From positions 1 to 37,158 of IMG/VR virus record IMGVR_UViG_3300043411_000449: a DNA stretch of 37,158 nucleotides; one strand, 5' to 3'. The notes below the pieces were generated by a model. The model did not search any database. It worked only from the letters and a program-made list of their open reading frames with translations, and was not told where the DNA came from. This document shows, piece by piece, positions 30,769-37,135 of this stretch. The stretch's first letter is position 1; each line of letters begins with the position of its first letter. A program made the translations under genes and the position numbers. The stretch is from a virus.

Positions 30769-31642
30769 GCTGGCCCCCCACATCGACCGTCCGAAAGACG
30801 GTTTCAGTGGGGAGCTATTCCTTGCCGACGACGGCGCGGGTGGCCTGATCAATGAGGAGTGGTTCGGCGCCGGGGTGGTGAACCTCGCCGCGACGGGGGT
30901 AGCCACCGGTGCGCCGCCGGTCGGCACGCCTGCGCTAACGCAGGATCATGTGCTCGCTGCGGTCGGGGTCACGGCGTCGCCAACGGTCGGCGCGCCTACC
31001 CTGACGCAGGGGCATGTGATCGCAGCGACTGGCGTCGCCACGGACGCGCCAACGGTCGGCGCTCCCGCGCTCACGATCCTCTACGATCTCACCGCGACCG
31101 GCATCTCCACGGGAGCCCCTACGGTCGGGTCGCCCGCGCTCACCATCTCGCATACTCTTGCCGCCACGGGCATTGCAACCGGCGCCCCGAGCGTCGGCGC
31201 GCCCGCCCTAACCCTTGAGTACGTCCTTGTCGCGGCTGGCGTGGCCGCTGGCGCCCCTTCGGTAGGCAGCCCGGCGCTGACGCAGGCGCACGCGCTTGCG
31301 GCTGTAGGGGCCTCCTCCGGGGCGCCTGAGGTGGGCGCGCCCGCGATAGCGCAGGCGCACCTTTTGGCGGTCGCAGAACTTATCGCCGGGGCGCCGGTCG
31401 TCGGCAGCCCGGTCCTCGAGGTTTTCGGCATCGACGAGCTAGAGGCGACCGGCATCGCCGCCGGCGCGCCAACGGTCGGCAGCCCGCGGCTTCGCACGGC
31501 GCAACCGACCGTCGTCAATGTCTCGCGCGGTGACGACGCTGCGACGGTTACGCTGACGGGCGCGACGAGCGGAACGGTACAGCGCGGCGGCATCACGGCG
31601 GCGGTGCGGCGGCTCATCACAAGAGGCACAGTGCAGCGATGA
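30761..31642 (+). CDS. Tandem-repeat virion protein, 293 aa
   Basis: After a short N-terminus (HIDRPKDGFSGELFLADDGAGG), residues 42-249 hold nine copies of a 22- to 25-residue unit with consensus LAATGIATGAPTVGSPALTQ, then a basic C-terminal part (TSGTVQRGGITAAVRRLITR). The repeat has strictly spaced Gly/Pro, lacks cysteine and would extend as a beta- or polyproline-like rod. It lies between fibre genes and is probably a fibre shaft or spacer. The copy number is likely to vary between relatives. Confidence 0.75.
   Translation: MAELAPHIDRPKDGFSGELFLADDGAGGLINEEWFGAGVVNLAATGVATGAPPVGTPALTQDHVLAAVGVTASPTVGAPTLTQGHVIAATGVATDAPTVGAPALTILYDLTATGISTGAPTVGSPALTISHTLAATGIATGAPSVGAPALTLEYVLVAAGVAAGAPSVGSPALTQAHALAAVGASSGAPEVGAPAIAQAHLLAVAELIAGAPVVGSPVLEVFGIDELEATGIAAGAPTVGSPRLRTAQPTVVNVSRGDDAATVTLTGATSGTVQRGGITAAVRRLITRGTVQR
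30884..31507 (+). repeat. Nine degenerate 69-bp in-frame repeats
   Basis: Unit consensus LxATGxATGAPTVGxPALTxxH, copies at residues 42-64, 65-86, 87-109, 110-132, 133-155, 156-178, 179-201, 202-226 and 227-249 of the gene at 30761. Copies 2 (22 aa) and 8 (25 aa) are irregular. DNA copies have diverged while amino acids stay similar, so this is an old array under protein-level selection. Confidence 0.8.
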
Positions 31643-31989
31643 CGATCAACGGCCTGCAAATCAAAATGGTGGCCGGCGACAGCAAGACCATCGACGTCGC
31701 CGTGACCGACGCGGACGGCACCGCCACCGACCTCACCGGCACGACGCTGCGCTGGTCGGTGGCGCCGGTCCTGAAAATAGGCGAGCAAACTTTTGGCGAC
31801 ACTGTCCTTGCTTACGAGGGGGCACCGCGCCTAACAGTCCCAGTCGCCGGTACGGTGCGATTGAGCCTCCCCAAGGGGGCAGTGCCGGCGGGCGAGTGGC
31901 ACCATGAGCTCGAGGTCACATGGGATACCGGTGAGAGTGAGACCGTGGCTCGGGGGCTGCTGATCGCCTACGCTTCGATCAGGCCTTAA
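31639..31989 (+). CDS. BppU-like/Ig-like baseplate-associated protein, 116 aa
   Basis: MVAGDSKTIDVAVTDADGTATDLTGTTLRWSVAP, then GTVRLSLPKGAVPAGEWHHELEVTWDTGESETVARGLLI is the compact beta sandwich layout of N-terminal BppU-type phage proteins (the GxxxxxxVxVTxxDGxxxDLTGxxxxW signature). It overlaps the repeat protein by ATGA. It probably links a fibre to the virion. Confidence 0.7.
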   Translation: MTINGLQIKMVAGDSKTIDVAVTDADGTATDLTGTTLRWSVAPVLKIGEQTFGDTVLAYEGAPRLTVPVAGTVRLSLPKGAVPAGEWHHELEVTWDTGESETVARGLLIAYASIRP

Positions 31990-31990
31990 T

Positions 31991-31999
31991 GGAGACGAC
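31991..31999 (+). promoter_or_regulatory. GGAGACGAC start-associated element before the protease gene
   Basis: An exact copy of the 9-base element abutting the GTG at 32000, the only plus-strand copy noticed. It follows the TAA of the previous gene by one base. Confidence 0.6.
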
Positions 32000-33211
32000 G
32001 TGACCAATCCCTACACTGACGCGCTGATCATGCCGTCCGTCCTTGACATGGGCGGCGACCGTGAAATCACCATCGCCTTCGCCGGCGGCAATTGGACCTC
32101 GGCGCAGCTTGCCGCATTCAATGCGGTACTCGCCACCTTCGAGGCGGTTATCGACATCGACTTCGTCGAGGCCGACGCGGCCACCGCGGAGCTCGTCGAG
32201 TACACGATGGGCCGGGAGGCGGCGCATGCGATCCGCCCGCATCCTCTCAATTGGAGCGGCTGGCACGACACGCCGGGCGAAATCCTCGAGGCCAACGGGC
32301 AGTCGCTCGGCATCTACGTGGACGACACGATCTCGACGGTTCTGGGATCGGTCGGCTACTGGCTCATGCCACACGAGATAGGCCACGCGCTCGGTCTCAA
32401 TCATCCGCACGGCTCGCCCTACGAAGTCACGTCGGGGCTGACCTTCCCGGGCGTGCGTGACGGCTACTCAAGCGACCCTGGCAACTACGGCCACAACTCG
32501 AACGCCTACACGGCTATGTCCTACCGCAGCGGTCCTGGCGGCGTCTACGCGGTCGGGCCGATGGCCTTCGACATAGCCGCGCTGCAAGCGATGTATGGGG
32601 CGAACACCAGCTATCACGCAGGCGATGACACCTACGCGCTCCTGAGTGGCGCATGGCGCTGCATATGGGACGCGGGCGGGGTCGACACGCTCGCGGGGAC
32701 GGCCGGGAACGACATCATCGACCTCCGGGCCGCGACCCTGCTCGATGCGCCAGGAGGAGGCGGCCGGCTCAGCTACCGCACGAGCGGCGGGGCGGTCGGC
32801 GGAATGACGATTGCGAACGGGGTGTGGATCGAGAACGCGACCGGCGGTGGCGGATCGGACAACATCACCGGCAACGCGGTGGCGAACCGGCTGACCGGAG
32901 CCGCGCTCAACGACATCCTCAACGGCCTCGGAGGCGCCGACATCCTGAGCGGTGGTGGTGGCTCCGACACCTTCTACCTCGGCAACGACGTCTCGGCCGA
33001 CACCGCCATCGCCGGGAATGGCGACGAAATACGCCAGTTCGATAGCGGCGAGGACAAGATCGACCTTCGCGCCCACAACGCGACGCGGGTGTGGGTCACG
33101 GCGGACGGCGCGGACTGGCAGGTCAATCTCTCGCTCGACGCCGACGCAGCGGCCGAGCGGTGGCTGACGGTCGTCGGCAGCAAGCCGCTCGGCGCCGATA
33201 TTCTCTGGTAG
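32000..33211 (+). CDS. Serralysin-like zinc metalloprotease with RTX-like repeats, 403 aa
   Basis: Residues 125-135 hold HEIGHALGLNH, the full metzincin zinc motif HExxHxxGxxH (H125, E126, H129, H135), and the Met-turn is AMSY at about 172-175. The C-terminal half carries RTX-like nonapeptide stretches (GTAGNDIID, LNGLGGADILSGGGGSDTFYLGN), which bind calcium, and a DKIDLRAHNATR core, as in serralysins. There is no signal peptide, consistent with a virion-borne or lysis-released enzyme. The GTG start follows GGAGACGAC directly. A phage tail cluster is an unusual place for it; it might digest host surface proteins or S-layers during entry. The family is clear; the virion role is inference. Confidence 0.9.
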   Translation: MTNPYTDALIMPSVLDMGGDREITIAFAGGNWTSAQLAAFNAVLATFEAVIDIDFVEADAATAELVEYTMGREAAHAIRPHPLNWSGWHDTPGEILEANGQSLGIYVDDTISTVLGSVGYWLMPHEIGHALGLNHPHGSPYEVTSGLTFPGVRDGYSSDPGNYGHNSNAYTAMSYRSGPGGVYAVGPMAFDIAALQAMYGANTSYHAGDDTYALLSGAWRCIWDAGGVDTLAGTAGNDIIDLRAATLLDAPGGGGRLSYRTSGGAVGGMTIANGVWIENATGGGGSDNITGNAVANRLTGAALNDILNGLGGADILSGGGGSDTFYLGNDVSADTAIAGNGDEIRQFDSGEDKIDLRAHNATRVWVTADGADWQVNLSLDADAAAERWLTVVGSKPLGADILW

Positions 33212-33239
33212 CTTCGTCAAACCATTCACGAATGACAGC

Positions 33240-33259
33240 GGGGTCGCTTCGGCGGCCCC
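33240..33259 (+). terminator. Terminator with UUCG tetraloop before the lysis cassette
   Basis: GGGGTCGC (33240-33247) pairs with GCGGCCCC (33252-33259, one G-U) around TTCG, then GTTTCCATTTA. It is almost the same structure as 18477-18498 and marks the border between virion genes and the lysis module. Confidence 0.6.
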
Positions 33260-33281
33260 GTTTCCATTTACGGGGGACACC

Positions 33282-34175
33282 ATGGCAGGCCGCACCTACA
33301 CCGACGCCATGCGCCGCGAGTACGCCGAGCTGTGGCAGGGCATGGACATCAAGCCCGAGCGTCAGGCCGTGGTTGCCAAGGCGGCGAAGGCCGTACTCGA
33401 CAGCAAGCCGGTCTACGAGCAGGTCGAAGCCGCGACGGGCGTCCCGTGGTGGTGGATCGGCATCACGCACCGGCTCGAGGCGCTGGGGAATTTCCAGTGC
33501 CACCTGCACAACGGCGACCCGCTGACGGCGCGCACGCGTCAAGTCCCCAAGGGACGGCCGGTCAAGGGCAATCCGCCCTTCACCTGGAAAATGAGCGCCT
33601 GCGATGCGCTGCTCTCGCACGACCTCGACAGGGTTGAGGAGTGGTCCATTCCGCGCGCCGCCTTCGAGTTCGAACGGTACAACGGCTGGGGCTACCGGAA
33701 GCCGGGCAAGCCCGCCTCGCCTTATCTCTGGTCGATGACCGATCACTACACGCGCGGCAAGTACGTGGAGGACGGGAAGTACAGCCCGAGCGCGGTGTCC
33801 GCTCAGTGCGGGGCGATGGCGATCCTGTCCGAGCTCATGAAGATCGACCCGACCGTGACGCCAGACGCGGACGGCCTCAAGGACGCCGAGGTGTTCCCGA
33901 AGGCGCGCGATGACGGGCCGCCGCCGCCCGCATCCGTGATCCAGAGCACGGAGGTGCAGGCCGGTGGCGTCAGCGCCACTCTCGGCGGCGGTGCCACGGC
34001 CGTTGAGCTATCGAGCGCCATGCAACGCTCGATGACAGACGGCAAGTTCACGCTCCTCGAGTTCTGCGGTCAGGCGCTCGCATCGCCCTACTTCTGGGGT
34101 GCGCTCATCGTGACGCTGCTCGGCATCTACACGGTGCTCCGTCGCCGCTACCGCCTCCTGCAGAACGGAATGTGA
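33282..34175 (+). CDS. Lysozyme-family endolysin with C-terminal membrane anchor, 297 aa
   Basis: PWWWIGITHRLEALGNFQCHLHNGDPLTARTRQVPKGRP is the active-site region of a phage lysozyme-family group (E66 the likely catalytic glutamate), followed by FTWKMSACDALLSHDL and FERYNGWGYRKPGKPASPYLWSMTDHYTRGKYVEDGKYSP, the conserved core. After a Pro/Gly linker (about 210-245), residues 269-286 form a membrane helix (FWGALIVTLLGIYTVL) followed by RRRYR. A C-terminal anchor in an endolysin is unusual; the known signal-anchor-release helices are N-terminal. A GGGGG site precedes the ATG. Confidence 0.85.
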   Translation: MAGRTYTDAMRREYAELWQGMDIKPERQAVVAKAAKAVLDSKPVYEQVEAATGVPWWWIGITHRLEALGNFQCHLHNGDPLTARTRQVPKGRPVKGNPPFTWKMSACDALLSHDLDRVEEWSIPRAAFEFERYNGWGYRKPGKPASPYLWSMTDHYTRGKYVEDGKYSPSAVSAQCGAMAILSELMKIDPTVTPDADGLKDAEVFPKARDDGPPPPASVIQSTEVQAGGVSATLGGGATAVELSSAMQRSMTDGKFTLLEFCGQALASPYFWGALIVTLLGIYTVLRRRYRLLQNGM

Positions 34176-34178
34176 CCC

Positions 34179-34529
34179 ATGTTCGCAATCCCGACATGGA
34201 TCCTCGGCATCGCCGCCGGGTGGAGGCGGGTCGACGTCGTGCGGCTGGCGATTGCGGCCGTGGCGGCGGGCGCGCTCATCCTCGTCTGGTTTACGGTCGC
34301 GCGTCTCATCGACGGGGCGGTGGCCGACTGGCGGGCGGCGCAGGAACGCGAGAAGGCCGAGCTCGTCGAGCGCGTGGCGCAAGGCGCGGCGGTGGCACGA
34401 GAACGCTACGAGCGCGACAAGGGGGCGGCCGTCGCACGGGCGGCCGAGCTTGAGCAAGAGTTGGCAAAGTTCACGGACGGCGACCCGGTTGTTTATCCGC
34501 GCGCGCTCGTCAGGAAAATGAACCAATGA
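34179..34529 (+). CDS. Inner-membrane spanin (Rz-like), 116 aa
   Basis: Residues 21-42 form one transmembrane helix (VRLAIAAVAAGALILVWFTV), then a charged periplasmic coiled coil (WRAAQEREKAELVERVAQGAAVARERYERDKGAAVARAAELEQELAKF). The start lies 3 bases after the endolysin stop and its 3' end overlaps the lipoprotein below by ATGA. This is the textbook i-spanin layout; with its partner it fuses inner and outer membranes in the last step of lysis. Confidence 0.88.
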   Translation: MFAIPTWILGIAAGWRRVDVVRLAIAAVAAGALILVWFTVARLIDGAVADWRAAQEREKAELVERVAQGAAVARERYERDKGAAVARAAELEQELAKFTDGDPVVYPRALVRKMNQ

Positions 34530-34804
34530 ACGTACAGATGGGGATCTTGGGGGTGGGGCTGCTGCTCTCCGGGTGTGGGGCCGGGCAGCAGCCGCTTGTC
34601 GTAGGCGCTCTCGTGGCGCCGCCGGAGTGCTACGTCAGCCACGACGAAACGAAGCGGCAGAGCAAAGACCCGCGCTGGATACCGCTTCCGGACAAGGACG
34701 TCTCGCGCTCGGAGGGCGCGCGAAACTACAACGCTAACCAAAGCCGCTATGGGGAGATGGAGCGGCTTAGGGCCATCTGCGACGCCGGCCTGAGGGGAGC
34801 CTAA
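34526..34804 (+). CDS. Outer-membrane spanin lipoprotein (Rz1-like), 92 aa
   Basis: A lipoprotein signal at residues 1-17 ends in LLLSGC (lipid-modified C17). The mature part is short and polar (CYVSHDETKRQSKDPRWIPLP, then SEGARNYNANQSRYGEMERLRAICDAG). It overlaps the i-spanin by 4 bases. Known o-spanins are usually proline-rich and often embedded in Rz; here a separate, tandem-overlapping gene is used. Confidence 0.88.
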   Translation: MNVQMGILGVGLLLSGCGAGQQPLVVGALVAPPECYVSHDETKRQSKDPRWIPLPDKDVSRSEGARNYNANQSRYGEMERLRAICDAGLRGA

Positions 34805-34830
34805 CCACATGGCAGACGCGGCGGTGATCC

Positions 34831-35241
34831 ATGACGGACTGGCTTGGAAAAACCGTGGACCGGATCGAGGACGCTCTCCGGGACATGGCGACGACGATTA
34901 CCGAGATCCTGCAGGACCTCTCGGCGCGCAACGAAGGCTTTCGCTCGCACGAGCGGACGCTTGGCGTTTTGATCAGGCACGTGGAGCAGCACGCACAGAG
35001 GATCACGGCTCTGGAGCAGAAGCAGTCGCGAGCGGACGGTCGCCAGCATCAGGCGGACATGGATACGGCATCGACGCCGTGGTGGCGGGACTGGTGGGCC
35101 GTGACGATCATGTTGTTGACGGTGGTCCCGGTGACCCTGGCGGTGATGCTGGCGCTAGGCCTGATGACACCCGATCAGGCGAGCCAGGCGGCGAAGGCGG
35201 CGGTCGAGGGGCTATTCAAGTCGCTCGGTCTCAGCGATTGA
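34831..35241 (+). CDS. Holin-like membrane protein, 136 aa
   Basis: Residues 1-70 are a soluble, charged coiled-coil helix (IEDALRDMATTITEILQDLSARNEGFRSHERTLGVLIRHVEQHAQRITALEQK). After WWRDWWA, residues 89-112 form a single hydrophobic transmembrane helix (VTIMLLTVVPVTLAVMLALGLM), then a short amphipathic end. One-TM holins or antiholins with such an aromatic belt occur in lysis cassettes. No other holin-like gene is evident in the cassette, so this is the candidate; the topology, not homology, supports it. The ribosome site is weak. Confidence 0.7.
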   Translation: MTDWLGKTVDRIEDALRDMATTITEILQDLSARNEGFRSHERTLGVLIRHVEQHAQRITALEQKQSRADGRQHQADMDTASTPWWRDWWAVTIMLLTVVPVTLAVMLALGLMTPDQASQAAKAAVEGLFKSLGLSD

Positions 35242-35324
35242 GCTGCATCGCCTTCCGGGCGCTCGTCGCGCTTGTCGCTAGCAGCGCGGGGGTGATGGCG
35301 TTCGTGCTGGCGGCTTCCCGGTGA
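35238..35324 (+). CDS. Possible 28-residue membrane peptide, TTG start
   Basis: A TTG whose last two bases overlap the TGA of the holin-like gene (TTGA) opens a frame of 28 residues with one hydrophobic segment (AFRALVALVASSAGVMAFVLAAS). It would overlap the convergent minus-strand gene by 47 bases. Coupling and hydrophobicity are suggestive, but TTG use and small size make chance likely. Confidence 0.25.
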   Translation: MSCIAFRALVALVASSAGVMAFVLAASR

Positions 35325-35457
35325 CGCGGTGCTTCTTGAGCACGCCCAAAATGAACATCGACAACGCGGTCAGGTGAAGCTCTTTGCGGTTCGCAACGTA
35401 GTGAACGATCTCGTTCGTGATGGCGATGCGAACATTATCGTCGGCTTCCTCGGGCAT
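35278..35457 (-). CDS. Small early-type protein, 59 aa
   Basis: The start is MPEEADDNVRIAITN, with GGAGACGAG one base upstream, a near-copy of the start-associated element; a longer start METRM would put ATG inside that element. IAITNEIVHYVANRKELHLTALSMFILGVLKKHRV is a hydrophobic-helical core, with a Pro/Arg-rich tail. It lies beyond the late terminator and faces the lysis operon, which it overlaps only with the doubtful 28-residue frame. Function unknown. Confidence 0.6.
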   Translation of the reverse strand: MPEEADDNVRIAITNEIVHYVANRKELHLTALSMFILGVLKKHRVTGKPPARTPSPPRC

Positions 35458-35458
35458 T

Positions 35459-35467
35459 CTCGTCTCC
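35459..35467 (-). promoter_or_regulatory. Start-associated element variant (GGAGACGAG)
   Basis: Eight of nine bases match the core; it ends one base before the ATG at 35457. Confidence 0.5.
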
Positions 35468-35505
35468 ATTCGGTTCCAAGGCAGAGCTAGCCGCTCGCCT
35501 CCTCA

Positions 35506-35538
35506 CCCCCTGGGCCTCGCGGCTCAGGGGGCTTTTTT
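35506..35538 (+). terminator. Strong intrinsic terminator of the late operon
   Basis: CCCCCTGGGCC (35506-35516) pairs with GGCTCAGGGGG (35521-35531, one G-U) around a 4-base loop, followed by C and six T's. It would stop late plus-strand transcripts after the lysis genes. On the minus strand the T tract is absent, so early transcription from the right can pass into the 35278-35457 gene. Confidence 0.9.
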
Positions 35539-35543
35539 GTTGC

Positions 35544-35786
35544 CTAAAGCAGTTCCCCACGGTCGGCCTTCGCCTGCCCCATGACGTTGACGAGGTGCCC
35601 CACGCCGTTCACAAGGCCGAGCACTTCGACCATCGTCCTGATCTCCTCGTCGGCCTTGGACTGGCTCATCCGCTTGTCCGAGACCCATCGCGGATAGACC
35701 CGCTTCCGCATCTCGATCTCGCGCTCGACGCAGGCGACCATCCGCATGATGTCGTCTTGGGTGAGGGCGGGCTTCAAAACGGACAT
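35544..35786 (-). CDS. Hypothetical early-type protein, 80 aa
   Basis: It begins MSVLKPALTQDDIMRM and is all helical and charged (VACVEREIEMRKRVYPRWVSDKRMSQSKADEEIRTMVEVLGLVNGVGHL). GGAGACGATGA precedes the ATG; this ribosome site is written inside the last codons of the upstream gene, which it overlaps by 13 bases. No domain recognised. Confidence 0.7.
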   Translation of the reverse strand: MSVLKPALTQDDIMRMVACVEREIEMRKRVYPRWVSDKRMSQSKADEEIRTMVEVLGLVNGVGHLVNVMGQAKADRGELL

Positions 35787-36004
35787 TCATCGTCTCCATG
35801 CAGGCTCACGAGATTATTAGGGTCGGCGGGGATCGAGCCCCATATCCCACCGCCCTTGTCGTCGTAGAGCGCCCGGCCGGTGTCGGCTTCGAAGGTCTCG
35901 CCGGCGAGGTCAACGACGGCGAACGCATAGACCGGGTGCGGCTCGACAATCAGGTGCGTCCTGCCAAGCTTGTCCACGTATCGCTTGCCGATCTCGAGCT
36001 TCAC
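35774..36004 (-). CDS. Hypothetical early-type protein, 76 aa, GTG start
   Basis: MKLEIGKRYVDKLGRTHLIVEPHPVYAFAVVDLAGETFEADTGRALYDD reads as a small beta-rich (SH3-like barrel) protein with an acidic C-terminus. It starts with GTG that overlaps the TGA of the ten-residue leader peptide (GTGA); GGAGGAGGAAGC gives a strong ribosome site inside that peptide's Glu codons. Start choice is well supported. Confidence 0.7.
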   Translation of the reverse strand: MKLEIGKRYVDKLGRTHLIVEPHPVYAFAVVDLAGETFEADTGRALYDDKGGGIWGSIPADPNNLVSLHGDDECPF

Positions 36005-36033
36005 GCTTCCTCCTCCTCGTCATCGTCGTCCAT
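36001..36033 (-). CDS. Ten-residue acidic leader peptide MDDDDEEEEA
   Basis: A full copy of the start-associated element (36034-36050) abuts this ATG, and the ten codons end in a TGA overlapping the next gene's GTG. All eight central residues are Asp or Glu; the Glu codons double as the GGAGGAGG ribosome site of the next gene. It fits a coupling leader rather than a functional protein. Confidence 0.55.
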   Translation of the reverse strand: MDDDDEEEEA

Positions 36034-36050
36034 GTCGTCTCCATAGGGTG
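36034..36050 (-). promoter_or_regulatory. Start-associated element before the leader peptide
   Basis: On the minus strand CACCCTAT-GGAGACGAC directly abuts the ATG at 36033. It shares ACCC-x-AT and the 9-base core with 7078-7093. Confidence 0.65.
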
Positions 36051-36066
36051 GCGGTTAAAATCAACG

Positions 36067-36693
36067 CTAGGGCCGCTGCGGCGGGCGCTGGCGGCCGTTC
36101 GGGGCCGGCAGGGCATACCCGCAGCGGGGACACTCGGTGGGCGCTGGCGGCAGCCGCTTTAAGGCCGCCGCAAACTTCCCGATCTCCTTGTAGGCGGCAA
36201 TCTCGGCGTCGATGGCCCGGCGCGTCACCGAGCGCAGCGCCTCGGGCGCGGTGCCGGCGGCGATCTGCCTGTGCAGCGACACCAGAAGCCAGAAGTTGAA
36301 CAGACACTTCACCTGCTCGATCTTCAGGTCGCTCTTGACCGTGGGCTGATCAAGGAAGGCGAGCGCGCGGTGACGTGGCGGCAGAATGTTCACGAGCCAG
36401 GCGCGGCGGTACTCGCCCTCGAAGCGTGCCGTGTCGATGACGGCCGGCACGCGGCGTAGGTCAGGGGCCACGGCGTCGAGTGCCGGGATGACCATGCGGG
36501 CGTGCTCGAAGAACTCCTCCGTGACCGCCGGTATCTCCTCCGGGGCGGGCGGCTCGGGCGGCGTCACCGCCTCGATCTCGTCGGGCGTGAGGCCGCGCTG
36601 CTCGTCCATGGCCTTAGCCACGGCCCGGTCGAGGCGCGCGCGGTCAATGACGAGGGCGCGCGAGACGGCGCCGTGAATGTCAAAGCCGTTCAT
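36067..36693 (-). CDS. Hypothetical protein with C-terminal CxxC, 208 aa
   Basis: The largest gene of the right minus-strand cluster. It has a Pro/Glu-rich stretch at about 40-58 (EAVTPPEPPAPEEIP), a helical core (RRAWLVNILPPRHRALAFLDQPTVKSDLKIEQVKCLFNFWLLVSLHRQIAAG) and a C-terminal CPRCGY that is half of a zinc ribbon. It overlaps the upstream gene by ATGA. The function is not recognised. Confidence 0.7.
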   Translation of the reverse strand: MNGFDIHGAVSRALVIDRARLDRAVAKAMDEQRGLTPDEIEAVTPPEPPAPEEIPAVTEEFFEHARMVIPALDAVAPDLRRVPAVIDTARFEGEYRRAWLVNILPPRHRALAFLDQPTVKSDLKIEQVKCLFNFWLLVSLHRQIAAGTAPEALRSVTRRAIDAEIAAYKEIGKFAAALKRLPPAPTECPRCGYALPAPNGRQRPPQRP

Positions 36694-36917
36694 CGCCGGT
36701 CCTCCATCAAGGCTATGATCTCCTCGCGCTTGAGGCCGAGCCCCTCAAGCATGAAATATCCCGCGTTGCTCATCGTGATCTCGTAAGCGATCTGCGCGGC
36801 GTCGGCGTCCTTGTCGCCCCGGATGCGGCGCGGCGCGAGCGCCACGTCGATGATCACCTGCACGCACCGCTCCACGGTGACGCCGTCAAGCGGCGGCATG
36901 GCTGGGGTGTCGGTCAT
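36690..36917 (-). CDS. Hypothetical early-type protein, 75 aa
   Basis: MTDTPAMPPLDGVTVERCVQVIIDVALAPRRIRG, then AAQIAYEITMSNAGYFMLEGLGLKREEIIALMEDRR: helical, no membrane segment or known motif. ATGA overlaps on both sides show it is in one transcript with its neighbours. Confidence 0.65.
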   Translation of the reverse strand: MTDTPAMPPLDGVTVERCVQVIIDVALAPRRIRGDKDADAAQIAYEITMSNAGYFMLEGLGLKREEIIALMEDRR

Positions 36918-37135
36918 GAGCGGAAATCTGGAAGGTCGGGAAGCGGGCGCCGCTCGCGCATCCTGCGGGCTGCCTCCTCGGCCTTGCGGTGCGGCTCGCC
37001 GTAGCCTGACGCATTGTCCTGTATGTGGCGCAACTCACGCCCCGCCTCGGCAATGCGCTCCTCATAGTAGATCTCGAGCCAGGTATGGTCGAAATGCATC
37101 CGGCCTTTGGGTGTGCCTCTTGGCAGGCCGAACAC
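36914..37135 (-). CDS. Hypothetical early-type protein, 73 aa, start uncertain
   Basis: Charged helical protein (HFDHTWLEIYYEERIAEAGRELRHIQDNASGYGEPHRKAEEAARRMRERRP). The frame may begin at GTG 37135 (MFGLPRG) or at the ATG of MHFDHTW twelve codons later; neither has a clear ribosome site and the window ends close by. It overlaps the next gene by ATGA. Confidence 0.55.
   Translation of the reverse strand: MFGLPRGTPKGRMHFDHTWLEIYYEERIAEAGRELRHIQDNASGYGEPHRKAEEAARRMRERRPLPDLPDFRS

Noticed and set aside
34809-35324. 171-residue plus-strand frame overlapping the holin-like gene
   Set aside because: It is a Gly/Arg/Asp-rich shadow of the gene at 34831-35241; only its last 28 codons might be real and are listed separately at low confidence.
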